In this document: positions 1 to 6,217 of the stretch, piece after piece
Layout of the letters: each line of letters starts with the position of its first letter
Numbering within the stretch: the first letter of the stretch is position 1
Source of the DNA: Rubrobacter sp.
GTDB lineage: Bacteria; Actinomycetota; Rubrobacteria; Rubrobacterales; Rubrobacteraceae
Assembly (NCBI GenBank): GCA_016781885.1
Contig: JADDPM010000023.1
Span: 1 to 17,003 of the forward strand
Direction: 5' to 3'
DNA length: 17,003 nt
Made by a program: the position numbers and the translations under genes
Notes under the pieces: generated by a model
The model's input: the letters and a program-made list of their open reading frames with translations, nothing else
Databases searched by the model: none
Told to the model about the DNA's origin: nothing

Positions 1-1507
1 CAGGGAGGTAGGAGATCTCCTTGAGCTTCAACGCCCCCTCCAGCGCCGCCGGGTACAGGTGACCCCGCCCCAAGAACAGTGCGCACCGCGCCCCGGCAAA
101 CACCTCGACGGCCTCCCCGACCCGCCCCTCCAGCAGCCCCAGAGCCTCCTCGACCTTCTCCGGCGAACGCCTCAAGCCCATCCCGATCTCCGCTAGCTCC
201 TCCGAGGGGCGGGAGCCCCGCGTCCCCGCGAGCTTCAGCGCCAGGAGATACAGGGCCGCGACCTGCGTGAGGAAGGTCTTCGTAGCGGCGACCCCAACCT
301 CGGGACCGGCCTTCGTTAGGAGCACGGCGTCCGCCTCGCGCGTGATGAGCGAGCCTTGCGTGTTCGTCACCGCGAGGACGCGGGCGCCGAAACTACGCGC
401 CGCCTCGACGGCGGCCAGAGTATCGGTAGTCTCCCCGCTCTGGCTTATGGCGATGACGAGGGTGCGCTCGTCGCCGACCGGGTCCGCATAGCGGTACTCG
501 CTCGCCACCGCGACCTCTACGGGCAACCGGGCGAGCCGCTCGATCGCGTACTTGCCGAGGAGCCCGGCGTGGTAGGCCGTGCCGCAGGCGACAACGACCA
601 TACGCTCTATGCCAGAGAGATCGAGGTCAAGTTCGGAGAGGTTCACGGCGCCGTCGGCGTCGAGGCGGCCGGCGAGGGTGGCCTGGAGGGCGGCGGGTTG
701 TTCGTGGATCTCCTTTAGCATGAAGTCCTCGTAGCCGCCGAGCTCTATCGCCTCGGCGCTCCAGTCGACCTCGAAGGTCTCCCGCTTGACGGGCTGGCCG
801 TAGAGGGTCTGTATCTCGACCGAGGAGTCGGTGAGGGTCACGATCTCCTCATTCTCCACGAAGAGGAACCGCCTGGTGTTGCCGAGCAGGGCCTGCACCG
901 CGCTCGCCAGGAAGTTCTCCCCCTTCCCCAGCCCCACGACCAGCGGACTCTGATGCCGCGCCGCGACGATGGTCTCCGGCTCCATGGCGCTCATCGCCGC
1001 GACCGCGAAAGACCCCTCCAACCGCTTCAGCGTCCCCGCCAGCGCCTCCTTCAACGCGTCCCCGGTCGCGACCCTCTCGGCTAGAATGTGCGCGATGACC
1101 TCCGTGTCCGTCTCCGAACAGAACTCGAAGCCGCGCCCCTTTAGCTCCTCCCGCAGCTCCGCGTGGTTCTCGATGATGCCGTTGTGTACCACCGCCACCT
1201 CGGGCCCCAGCGGGTCGCCACCGCCCGTGTGGGGATGGGCGTTCGCCTCGCTCGGTCGCCCGTGCGTCGCCCAGCGGGTATGTCCCACCCCTGCTCGCAC
1301 CTTGAAGAAATCGCCGTCCCTCTGGTCCATGACACTGGTGAGGTTGGCGAGCGGGCCTACCTCTTTAGCCGTCTCGATACGTCCCGCCTCCGGCAGAGCC
1401 AGGGCGAGCCCCGCCGAGTCGTAGCCCCGGTACTCCAGGTTCTTCAGGCCGTCGAGCAAGACCTCGACGCACCGCTCCTTGCCCACGTAACCAACGATCC
1501 CGCACAT
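1..1507 (-). CDS. glmS: Glutamine--fructose-6-phosphate aminotransferase (isomerizing), C-terminus cut off by window edge
   Basis: GlmS makes glucosamine-6-phosphate from fructose-6-phosphate and glutamine, the first step to UDP-GlcNAc for peptidoglycan, in the cytosol. The reading frame starts at ATG 1505-1507 after a GAGGAGG ribosome site about 5 nt upstream, and stays open to base 1. That gives about 502 residues of a family usually near 600, so roughly the last 100 are outside the window. The N-terminus MCGIVGYVG carries the catalytic Cys that becomes residue 1 after Met removal. YRGYDSAG, TRWATHGRPSEANAHPH and SETDTEVIAH are class II glutamine amidotransferase motifs. The first SIS domain shows ACGTAYHAG and ISQSGETTDT, and the second begins near GALKLKEISYL at the edge. 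No glmS ribozyme is expected outside Firmicutes and none was seen. Family assignment is certain; only the 3' end is unknown. Confidence 0.97.
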   Translation of the reverse strand, partial: MCGIVGYVGKERCVEVLLDGLKNLEYRGYDSAGLALALPEAGRIETAKEVGPLANLTSVMDQRDGDFFKVRAGVGHTRWATHGRPSEANAHPHTGGGDPLGPEVAVVHNGIIENHAELREELKGRGFEFCSETDTEVIAHILAERVATGDALKEALAGTLKRLEGSFAVAAMSAMEPETIVAARHQSPLVVGLGKGENFLASAVQALLGNTRRFLFVENEEIVTLTDSSVEIQTLYGQPVKRETFEVDWSAEAIELGGYEDFMLKEIHEQPAALQATLAGRLDADGAVNLSELDLDLSGIERMVVVACGTAYHAGLLGKYAIERLARLPVEVAVASEYRYADPVGDERTLVIAISQSGETTDTLAAVEAARSFGARVLAVTNTQGSLITREADAVLLTKAGPEVGVAATKTFLTQVAALYLLALKLAGTRGSRPSEELAEIGMGLRRSPEKVEEALGLLEGRVGEAVEVFAGARCALFLGRGHLYPAALEGALKLKEISYLP

Positions 1508-1870
1508 GTACGCCTCCTCTACGCGCCCTGGTACACAGCCCGGAGCAACGACGTTTCCGGGGAACCCGAAGGAGGCAAAGAGGAACAGTGATGCTGCCCG
1601 GGCGTGGGAGGCGCTTTGTCCCCGGCGTCACCGCCGGGATTTGTCGCCACCCTATCGACCGCCCGTCTGCCGAGACGCACCCGCCGAATAACTCGATGAA
1701 CGTCTGCCTCGTCAACTCCCCCGCCCGGTGGGCTCGGGGAGTCCTGGCGCTTTGTGTTTCGCTCCTTCTTGCCGGCCTCTTACAGGTCCCGTTTGTTCAT
1801 AAGTCCTTATCGGCCGTATCGCGTTCTTACTTTAGCGATCCTCCAATCTTCGTAAGATACACAGCTTAAT
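1508..1870. other. Intergenic region upstream of glmS with a GC hairpin
   Basis: No convincing gene. A 7-bp perfect hairpin with a 4-nt loop lies at 1621-1627/1632-1638 (CCCGGCG / CGCCGGG). On the plus strand it is followed by ATTTGTCGCC, too poor in T for a confident terminator. A plus-strand frame from ATG 1696 to the stop ending at 1869 would give about 57 residues with one hydrophobic stretch (GVLALCVSLLLAGLL), but it lacks a ribosome site and I do not call it. The glmS promoter should lie here. Confidence 0.4.
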
Positions 1871-2206
1871 CTAATCTCTCGAAGCTGGAAAGGGAAGGGT
1901 TATATTCGAAAGCCACAACGTGTTGTGGTCAGGAGCGCGGCTCCATAATAGCGACGCCAAGGGCGGCGCGGCGAGTTTCGGCAGGGTAATGCGGCGGATA
2001 GGCAGATTTAGCAGACCTAACCAGCCGAGGATAACGGAGGGGATCACCTGCCCCGCGAGGATGAACCCTATGACGGGTGCCGCCCCAAGACGCAGGACCC
2101 GGTGGTGACGACCACGTAGAATGCCCCAAGAGAGCCCCCGAATAACCTCAGCGCCTGTCTCCCCGCCCGCGCCGAGGATGAGCAGGAGAAGCTCCGGAGA
2201 GCCCAT
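1871..2206 (-). CDS. Small hypothetical membrane protein
   Basis: I do not recognise this 111-residue frame. I chose ATG 2204-2206 because a GAGAGGAAG ribosome site lies about 6 nt upstream. A GTG at 2240-2242 would add 12 residues but has no such site. The protein is hydrophobic in two blocks: an N-terminal PELLLLILGAGG segment and a longer APVIGFILAGQVIPSVILGW segment, joined by a basic stretch (RGRHHRVLR). This gives one or two possible membrane helices. It is divergent from the downstream GNAT gene. No catalytic motif is visible. It could be a spurious frame in GC-rich DNA, so confidence is modest. Confidence 0.4.
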   Translation of the reverse strand: MGSPELLLLILGAGGETGAEVIRGLSWGILRGRHHRVLRLGAAPVIGFILAGQVIPSVILGWLGLLNLPIRRITLPKLAAPPLASLLWSRAPDHNTLWLSNITLPFPASRD

Positions 2207-2262
2207 CCAGCTTCCTCTCGCAATCCCTCCCGCCCGCTCCACACGAGGGGCGGCATATCCGC

Positions 2263-2268
2263 TACGAT
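2263..2268 (+). promoter_or_regulatory. Putative -10 box of a leaderless promoter
   Basis: TACGAT fits the TANNNT -10 pattern and ends 7 nt before the A of ATG 2275, so transcription would start at or near the start codon. No Shine-Dalgarno sequence precedes this ATG. No clear -35 box is seen. This is an inference from spacing. Confidence 0.4.
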
Positions 2269-2274
2269 TCGGGC

Positions 2275-2781
2275 ATGGAGAGACGCCACGAGAAGGGCGC
2301 CCCTGGTGGGATCAGCTTTACCATCCGCCCCGGCAGGCGTAGTGACGCCGCCGCGGCGGCCCGGCTCTGGGTAAGGAGCGCCGAGGAGCACACCCTCTAT
2401 GATCCCGTCTACGCCACCGCCCCCGACGCCGAGAAGGTCATGCGCCGCTTCCTCGCCGACCTCTCCGGCAGCTCCCACTCCTGCCTCTTCGTCGCCGAGA
2501 TCGACGGCGAGGTCATAGGCTTTCTCTCCGGCGAGTTGCGCGAGGGCTCCCCCGCCTTCAAACCCAAGACCTGGGCCGCCATCGAAGACATCTACGTCGT
2601 TCCCGCCTACCGCAGCCTCGGCATAGGCCGCGCCCTCTTCGAGCGGTGCAGCGAGTGGGCTCGCGAAAGAGGCGCCGACGGCGTCTCCCTCCAGGTCGCC
2701 GCCGGCAACCTCCGTGCCCGCAAGTTCTACGAGCGGCTAGGCTTCCACGAGGTCTCCGTCTACGAGGTAAAGGAGTTTTAG
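2275..2781 (+). CDS. GNAT-family N-acetyltransferase
   Basis: This 168-residue protein is a GCN5-related acetyltransferase that transfers acetyl from acetyl-CoA to an amine; the substrate is not predictable. Family landmarks are FVAEIDGEVIGFL (about residues 72-84, the central beta strands), IEDIYVVPAYRSLGIGRAL (103-121) with the pyrophosphate-binding RSLGIGR loop at 113-119, and the end motif LQVAAGNLRARKFYERLGF (139-157), where an Asn and the FYERLGF strand are typical. The length is normal for a single GNAT domain. There is no ribosome site, and a -10-like box sits 7 nt upstream, so the message is probably leaderless. The first dozen residues (MERRHEKGAPGG) look unstructured, so a later start is possible. 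Its 3' end overlaps a doubtful minus-strand frame. Family is sure, function unknown. Confidence 0.93.
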   Translation: MERRHEKGAPGGISFTIRPGRRSDAAAAARLWVRSAEEHTLYDPVYATAPDAEKVMRRFLADLSGSSHSCLFVAEIDGEVIGFLSGELREGSPAFKPKTWAAIEDIYVVPAYRSLGIGRALFERCSEWARERGADGVSLQVAAGNLRARKFYERLGFHEVSVYEVKEF

Positions 2782-3027
2782 GTAGCTATCTGCATTTGGT
2801 CTTCTGATGGCTTGCTGCCTCGCAAGAACTCCAACGGAATATACGATGAGGGCCAGCGCACCGAAGATGAGGGCGGCCAACACGAGGAAAGCCAGTAAGA
2901 CTCCGACAATCACGACTGTTCCTCGCACCAGCTCTCGCCTTTGCTCGACGGCCTCTTTTCTCATGGTCGGACTTGTAGACAAGGGCAAAAGGGTGTGATT
3001 GAAGACCATTCCTCCGAAGCCGAGCAA
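2737..3027 (-). CDS. Small hypothetical membrane protein, possible 3' half of a broken gene
   Basis: This is an open frame of up to 96 residues from TTG 3025-3027. The frame is open further up to the TGA at 3076-3078, reading WEPAAVIKGFALGLLLGFGG before this point, so the real start is unclear. There are two likely membrane helices: the FALGLLLGFGG region and a strong one at TVVIVGVLLAFLVLAALIFG with following hydrophobic residues. Between them is a charged loop, MRKEAVEQRRELVRG. It overlaps the GNAT 3' end by 45 nt on the other strand, so the C-terminal tail is suspect. No family is recognised. It is in the same frame as the hydrophobic ORF at 3076-3297, separated only by that TGA and 16 sense codons, so the two may be one decayed gene. 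No good ribosome site is seen. Confidence 0.35.
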   Translation of the reverse strand: MLGFGGMVFNHTLLPLSTSPTMRKEAVEQRRELVRGTVVIVGVLLAFLVLAALIFGALALIVYSVGVLARQQAIRRPNADSYLKLLYLVDGDLVEA

Positions 3028-3075
3028 GAGCCCGAGAGCGAATCCCTTAATGACAGCAGCCGGTTCCCAATACAG

Positions 3076-3297
3076 TCATAACGGCGAGGCCACCAATCGG
3101 TAAGTCAACAGATCGGAGGCCAAGACGAGGCGCACGACTAACGCAGCGGCGAGTAACAGCAAAACCAAGATCACGAGCAGGTTTCTGTAGTGTGAGAGCC
3201 TGACCGCGAAGAATACCAAACCGTCACTGATTACAGGGTCCCCGGCCAGGAAGGGGAGCATCCGCCCGGCCGGGTACCATCCCGCCAAGGCCAGCAC
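3076..3297 (-). CDS. Small hypothetical membrane protein, possible 5' half of a broken gene
   Basis: This open frame gives 73 residues from GTG 3295-3297. The frame is open a little further, to a TAG near 3336, and the added residues (YSTGALACA) are also hydrophobic, which suggests the given start may not be the true N-terminus. Two membrane segments are likely: the ALAGWYPAGRMLPFL region and NLLVILVLLLLAAALVVRLV. I recognise no family. The base composition of 2780-3330 is less GC-rich than the flanking housekeeping genes. It shares frame with the hydrophobic ORF downstream (2737-3027), so the two may be a tandem pair or one gene cut by a TGA. No ribosome site is seen. Confidence 0.35.
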   Translation of the reverse strand: MLALAGWYPAGRMLPFLAGDPVISDGLVFFAVRLSHYRNLLVILVLLLLAAALVVRLVLASDLLTYRLVASPL

Positions 3298-3449
3298 GGC
3301 ACACGCAAGAGCTCCAGTGCTATAAGCCCGCTATGTTAAGTAGATCGTCTCTGGCCTCGGATGCTCCGCCACTGGTGTTCATGGTGACCGCCCTTTTCGG
3401 GGAGCTTCTTGAAGAAGTGTACGAGTCGTCCCTTCCGAGGTTTGGATTC

Positions 3450-3899
3450 TTAAAAGGTGTAAGAGCGGGAGAGCACTCGCACGTCCTCCTCGGGCTCGAA
3501 GCCTGCAGCCTCGTAGAACGCCGCCGCCTCGTCATCGGTCTGGACCTCGACGTAAGAGGCGCCGCGTGCTCTGCACCGCTCCCCTACCGCCTCAGTCAAC
3601 GCCCTTCCAACGCCCTGGCGCCTCGCCTCCGGCCTCACGTAGAGGTCTTCGATGGCAGCGAAGAGGCCGCTCGCGGAGATGCTGAGCCGGAAGGCGAGCA
3701 CAGCCACCCCGACGACGCGCCCCTCCGACCGGGCCACGAGCACCTCCAGGTCCCCCCTCTCGACGGCCCGCGCGAGATGCCCGGCAAACGAAGAGGGCAC
3801 ACGCTCTCCCTCCCTCAAAAACTCTTCCAGGACGGCCAGAGGCTCTGCGAGCTCGTCGGAGGCGGCGGGGCGAACCTCGATCCGAGGCCCGGGCCTCAC
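3450..3899 (-). CDS. GNAT-family N-acetyltransferase
   Basis: This 149-residue acetyl-CoA-dependent N-acetyltransferase has an unknown substrate. Landmarks are LVARSEGRVVGVAVLAFRL (about 54-72), IEDLYVRPEARRQGVGRAL (83-101) with the coenzyme-binding RRQGVGR loop at 93-99, and the C-terminal EVQTDDEAAAFYEAAGFEP (118-136), where AAAFYEAAGF is the usual last strand/helix motif. It starts at GTG 3897-3899, overlapping the TGA of the upstream threonine aldolase by four bases (GTGA). It is therefore the last gene of the acyP-rnhC-ltaE operon and likely translated by coupling. It is not a close copy of the GNAT at 2275; only family motifs are shared. Confidence 0.92.
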   Translation of the reverse strand: MRPGPRIEVRPAASDELAEPLAVLEEFLREGERVPSSFAGHLARAVERGDLEVLVARSEGRVVGVAVLAFRLSISASGLFAAIEDLYVRPEARRQGVGRALTEAVGERCRARGASYVEVQTDDEAAAFYEAAGFEPEEDVRVLSRSYTF

Positions 3900-4915
3900 C
3901 GTTCGAGAGCGACGGAGGTGAGTCTGGAGGCCGTCTCAACCGCGGAGTCTATCTCCTCATCTCCAACGTCGAGGTGGGTGACGAGACGAATGGAGCTCTC
4001 GCTCCGAGGGGTGGCGAGCACGCCTTCGCGAGCGAGCGCTCGCAAAAAGTTCTCCGCTTCACCGACCTCGACGAGGACGATGTTCGTCTCAGGTTCCTCT
4101 ACCTGATAACCGGCCCTCGCGAGGCCGGCGGCGAGCCTCCTTGCGCGCTCGTGGTCCTCTGCGAGCCTCTCGACGTGATGTTCGAAGGCGTAGAGGGAGG
4201 CGGCGGCTATTACTCCCGCCTGGCGCATCCCGCCGCCGAATGCCTTGCGGACGCGTCTGGCCTCCCGAATCGTCTCCTCGTCCCCGGCGAGCAGGGAGCC
4301 CACTGGCGCGCCGAGACCCTTGGAGGAGCAGACGGAGACCGTGTCGGCGTGCTGGCACCACTCGCGCGCGGGGGTGCCGGTCGCAACCGCGGCGTTGAAG
4401 AGCCGCGCCCCGTCGAGGTGCACCTTGAGGCCTAAAGACCGCGCTTCGGCGGCGACGGCGGCGAAGCCCTCCAGCGGGAGGATCCTGCCCCCCGCGACGT
4501 TGTGGGTGTTCTCCAGGCACAGGAGCTTTGGGCGGGGGAAGTGGACGTTCTCGGGGCGGACGGCGGCTCTGAGAGCCTCCGGGCTCACGACGCCTCTCTC
4601 GCCGGAGAGGGGCTTCACCTGGACGCCAGAGAGGAGGGCGGGGGCGCCGGCCTCATAGTTGAAGATGTGGGCGGCCTCGTGCAGGATCACCTCGTCTCCC
4701 CGGTTCGTGCCGAGGTGCAGCCCGATCTGATTGGTCATCGTACCCGAGGGACAGTAGATCGCCGCCTCCTTGCCCAGAAGCGCCGCTACGTACTCCTCCA
4801 ACCGATTTATCGTCGGGTCCTCCCCAAAGACATCGTCTCCCACGGGCGCCTCGGCCATCGCCCGGCGCATCGCCTCCGTCGGCCGGGTCACGGTGTCGCT
4901 GCGAAGATCAATCAT
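3896..4915 (-). CDS. ltaE: Low-specificity L-threonine aldolase (PLP enzyme)
   Basis: This cytosolic pyridoxal-phosphate enzyme cleaves L-threonine and L-allo-threonine to glycine and acetaldehyde. It is 339 residues, the normal family length. It opens with MIDLRSDTVTRPTEAMR, the family signature, followed by VGDDVFGEDP. His83 in HEAAHIF matches the cofactor-stacking histidine, HLDGAR (166-171) holds the PLP-binding Asp, and CSSKGLGAPVG places the Schiff-base lysine at K199, close to K197 of the E. coli enzyme. ATG 4913-4915 is preceded by an AGGGAG ribosome site that overlaps the TAG stop of rnhC, with 9 nt between the genes. The GNAT gene overlaps its stop by four bases. Related beta-eliminating lyases of the same fold are the only alternative, but the motif set favours threonine aldolase. 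Confidence 0.95.
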   Translation of the reverse strand: MIDLRSDTVTRPTEAMRRAMAEAPVGDDVFGEDPTINRLEEYVAALLGKEAAIYCPSGTMTNQIGLHLGTNRGDEVILHEAAHIFNYEAGAPALLSGVQVKPLSGERGVVSPEALRAAVRPENVHFPRPKLLCLENTHNVAGGRILPLEGFAAVAAEARSLGLKVHLDGARLFNAAVATGTPAREWCQHADTVSVCSSKGLGAPVGSLLAGDEETIREARRVRKAFGGGMRQAGVIAAASLYAFEHHVERLAEDHERARRLAAGLARAGYQVEEPETNIVLVEVGEAENFLRALAREGVLATPRSESSIRLVTHLDVGDEEIDSAVETASRLTSVALER

Positions 4916-4924
4916 GCAAGCTCC

Positions 4925-5839
4925 CTACTCCATTATCCGTTTCGTCGTCGCAAAGCTTACCTTAGCCACGTCCTTGAGCCCCTCCATCCCCCGCTCCGCA
5001 TGAACCCGCTGTCCCGCCCCGATTACGTGCGTCGCCCCCCGGGGCAACTCGAACCCGACCGACCCGGAGAGCCGGTCCATCTCCTCCAGCTGCCGCGCCC
5101 GCGCCAGGATGGAGGCCGCCGCCACCGCCGCGTCGTCCTCCGCCCGCGTCCTCACCTCCAGCCTCACCCCCTCCGGCACGAAAGGCTCCAGATAAGACCT
5201 GGCGGCCCTAGCGAACTCATCGACGACCACAGCCTCAACCTTATCTTGAAGTTCACTCATGATCCCAGCATCCAGCTCTGCGAGCAGTTTGTTGACGTTG
5301 CAGGCCGCGTTCCGCCGCGCCTCGTACTCGCGCGGCGGGAGCGAGACGACGCGGAGGTTGTCGGCTCCTAGCTCTCTCTCGATGCTCTCCGCCATCAGTT
5401 TCGCCTGGTTGGTGGTGAGGTCCTTCGAGTCTCGCACCCCGATCTCTTGCAGCTTCTGCGCAGCTTCCCGGTCGAGGACTCGCACCCCGGCGACGACAAG
5501 CGGACCGAAGTAGTCACCCTTGCCCGACTCGTCGATCCCGAGCCTGGGCGTGTCGTCGAGGGCAGGACGGTCTCCGGCGCGGATTCCGCCCGCCCGTCTG
5601 TCCCCGCCTCCTCCTCGCGCCAGACGCCAGTCCTCGATCAACGCTTTCAAGGCTGAAGCTTTACCTCCGGTCGATACTTTTCCTGTTTGGTAGACGTTTA
5701 CCGGTACGGCGTCGGAGCCGCGAGTCACGCGGTACTGGGTCCCGTAATCTATGGGGCGGATGAAGGAGACCTCCGCTCCCGAGTCATAGAGGAAGCGTTT
5801 GAGGTCGTCCGGTATCCCGTTCTTCGGGGCGTCTTTCAA
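4925..5839 (-). CDS. rnhC: Ribonuclease HIII
   Basis: This 304-residue enzyme hydrolyses the RNA strand of RNA-DNA hybrids during replication and repair. The N-terminal part (1-about 75) is the substrate-binding extension typical of HIII, with VYQTGKVSTGGK resembling the family's nucleic-acid-binding strand-loop. After a Gly/Arg-rich linker (about 75-95) the catalytic domain starts with GIDESGKGDYFGPLVVAG, placing the acidic pair at D103/E104. A third acidic residue is in VVVDEF (D208), and AEDDAAVAAASILAR (233-247) has the last. The HIII-type DESGKGDYFGP motif separates it from HII. The start is TTG 5837-5839, overlapping the acyP stop (TTGA), with GAGG four bases before it inside acyP, so translation is probably coupled. 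HIII is uncommon in most actinobacteria. Family is certain; the TTG start is the best but not the only option. Confidence 0.94.
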   Translation of the reverse strand: MKDAPKNGIPDDLKRFLYDSGAEVSFIRPIDYGTQYRVTRGSDAVPVNVYQTGKVSTGGKASALKALIEDWRLARGGGGDRRAGGIRAGDRPALDDTPRLGIDESGKGDYFGPLVVAGVRVLDREAAQKLQEIGVRDSKDLTTNQAKLMAESIERELGADNLRVVSLPPREYEARRNAACNVNKLLAELDAGIMSELQDKVEAVVVDEFARAARSYLEPFVPEGVRLEVRTRAEDDAAVAAASILARARQLEEMDRLSGSVGFELPRGATHVIGAGQRVHAERGMEGLKDVAKVSFATTKRIME

Positions 5840-6114
5840 CGGACCTCGAAGCTTGAGAGGTCACCCGAAGGGGTCTCTTTCTCGGTGGAGACGTCCTCGA
5901 CGTCGGCGCTCGACGGGCCGCTCTTGCACCACTCAACCATCTGGTTCACCGCGTCGGGGTCTCCCTCGAAGACCGCCTCCACGTTGCCGTCCTCGGTGTT
6001 GCGGACCCAGCCCGAGAGGCCGAGCCTCTCGGCCTCCTGGCGCGTCGCGTCGCGGAAGGACACTCCCTGCACGCGGCCGGAGACCGCCACGTGTACCCGT
6101 TCTTCGTCTGCCAT
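5836..6114 (-). CDS. acyP: Acylphosphatase
   Basis: This small cytosolic enzyme of 92 residues hydrolyses carboxyl-phosphate bonds of acylphosphates such as acetyl phosphate and 1,3-bisphosphoglycerate. The signature VSGRVQGVSFRDATRQEA holds the phosphate-binding loop with the catalytic Arg at R21, and SGWVRNTEDGNVEAVFEG holds the catalytic Asn at N39. Length is normal for the family. ATG 6112-6114 is preceded by GAGGGG about 7 nt upstream. It is the first gene of a four-gene run whose next gene, rnhC, overlaps its stop. It is divergent from the glycosyltransferase at 6218, sharing a roughly 100-bp promoter region. Confidence 0.95.
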   Translation of the reverse strand: MADEERVHVAVSGRVQGVSFRDATRQEAERLGLSGWVRNTEDGNVEAVFEGDPDAVNQMVEWCKSGPSSADVEDVSTEKETPSGDLSSFEVR

Positions 6115-6156
6115 TATGTGTACCCCTCTTCGAGAGCTTTAGTTCTATCCCTGCAA

Positions 6157-6182
6157 GTTTACCCGTCGTTTACCCGGGTTTT
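6157..6182. promoter_or_regulatory. Tandem GTTTACCCG repeat in the divergent acyP/glycosyltransferase promoter region
   Basis: GTTTACCCG occurs at 6157-6165 and again at 6168-6176, an 11-bp period close to one helical turn, in the intergenic region between two divergent genes. On the plus strand the same stretch also reads GTTT, 15 nt, GGGTTT, which is near the GTTT-N15-17-GGGTA pattern of actinobacterial SigB/SigF-type promoters. Either an operator for a regulator or an alternative-sigma promoter would fit. The role is inferred. Confidence 0.35.
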
Positions 6183-6198
6183 GGGCCTTCTCGCCGGT

Positions 6199-6209
6199 TA
6201 TGCTAACCT
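6199..6209 (+). promoter_or_regulatory. Putative -10 region of the glycosyltransferase gene
   Basis: TATGCT (6199-6204) overlaps TAACCT (6204-6209). Both fit TANNNT. The second ends 8 nt before ATG 6218, which has no Shine-Dalgarno sequence, so a leaderless or very short-leader transcript is likely. The -35 box is not clear. Confidence 0.35.
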
Positions 6210-6217
6210 AGCGCATC

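Noticed and set aside
1696..1869. Plus-strand frame of about 57 residues with a hydrophobic segment upstream of glmS
   Set aside because: No ribosome site, no recognisable family, and the surrounding DNA looks non-coding.
4502..5371. Long 289-residue plus-strand frame
   Set aside because: Antisense to ltaE and rnhC and without family motifs.
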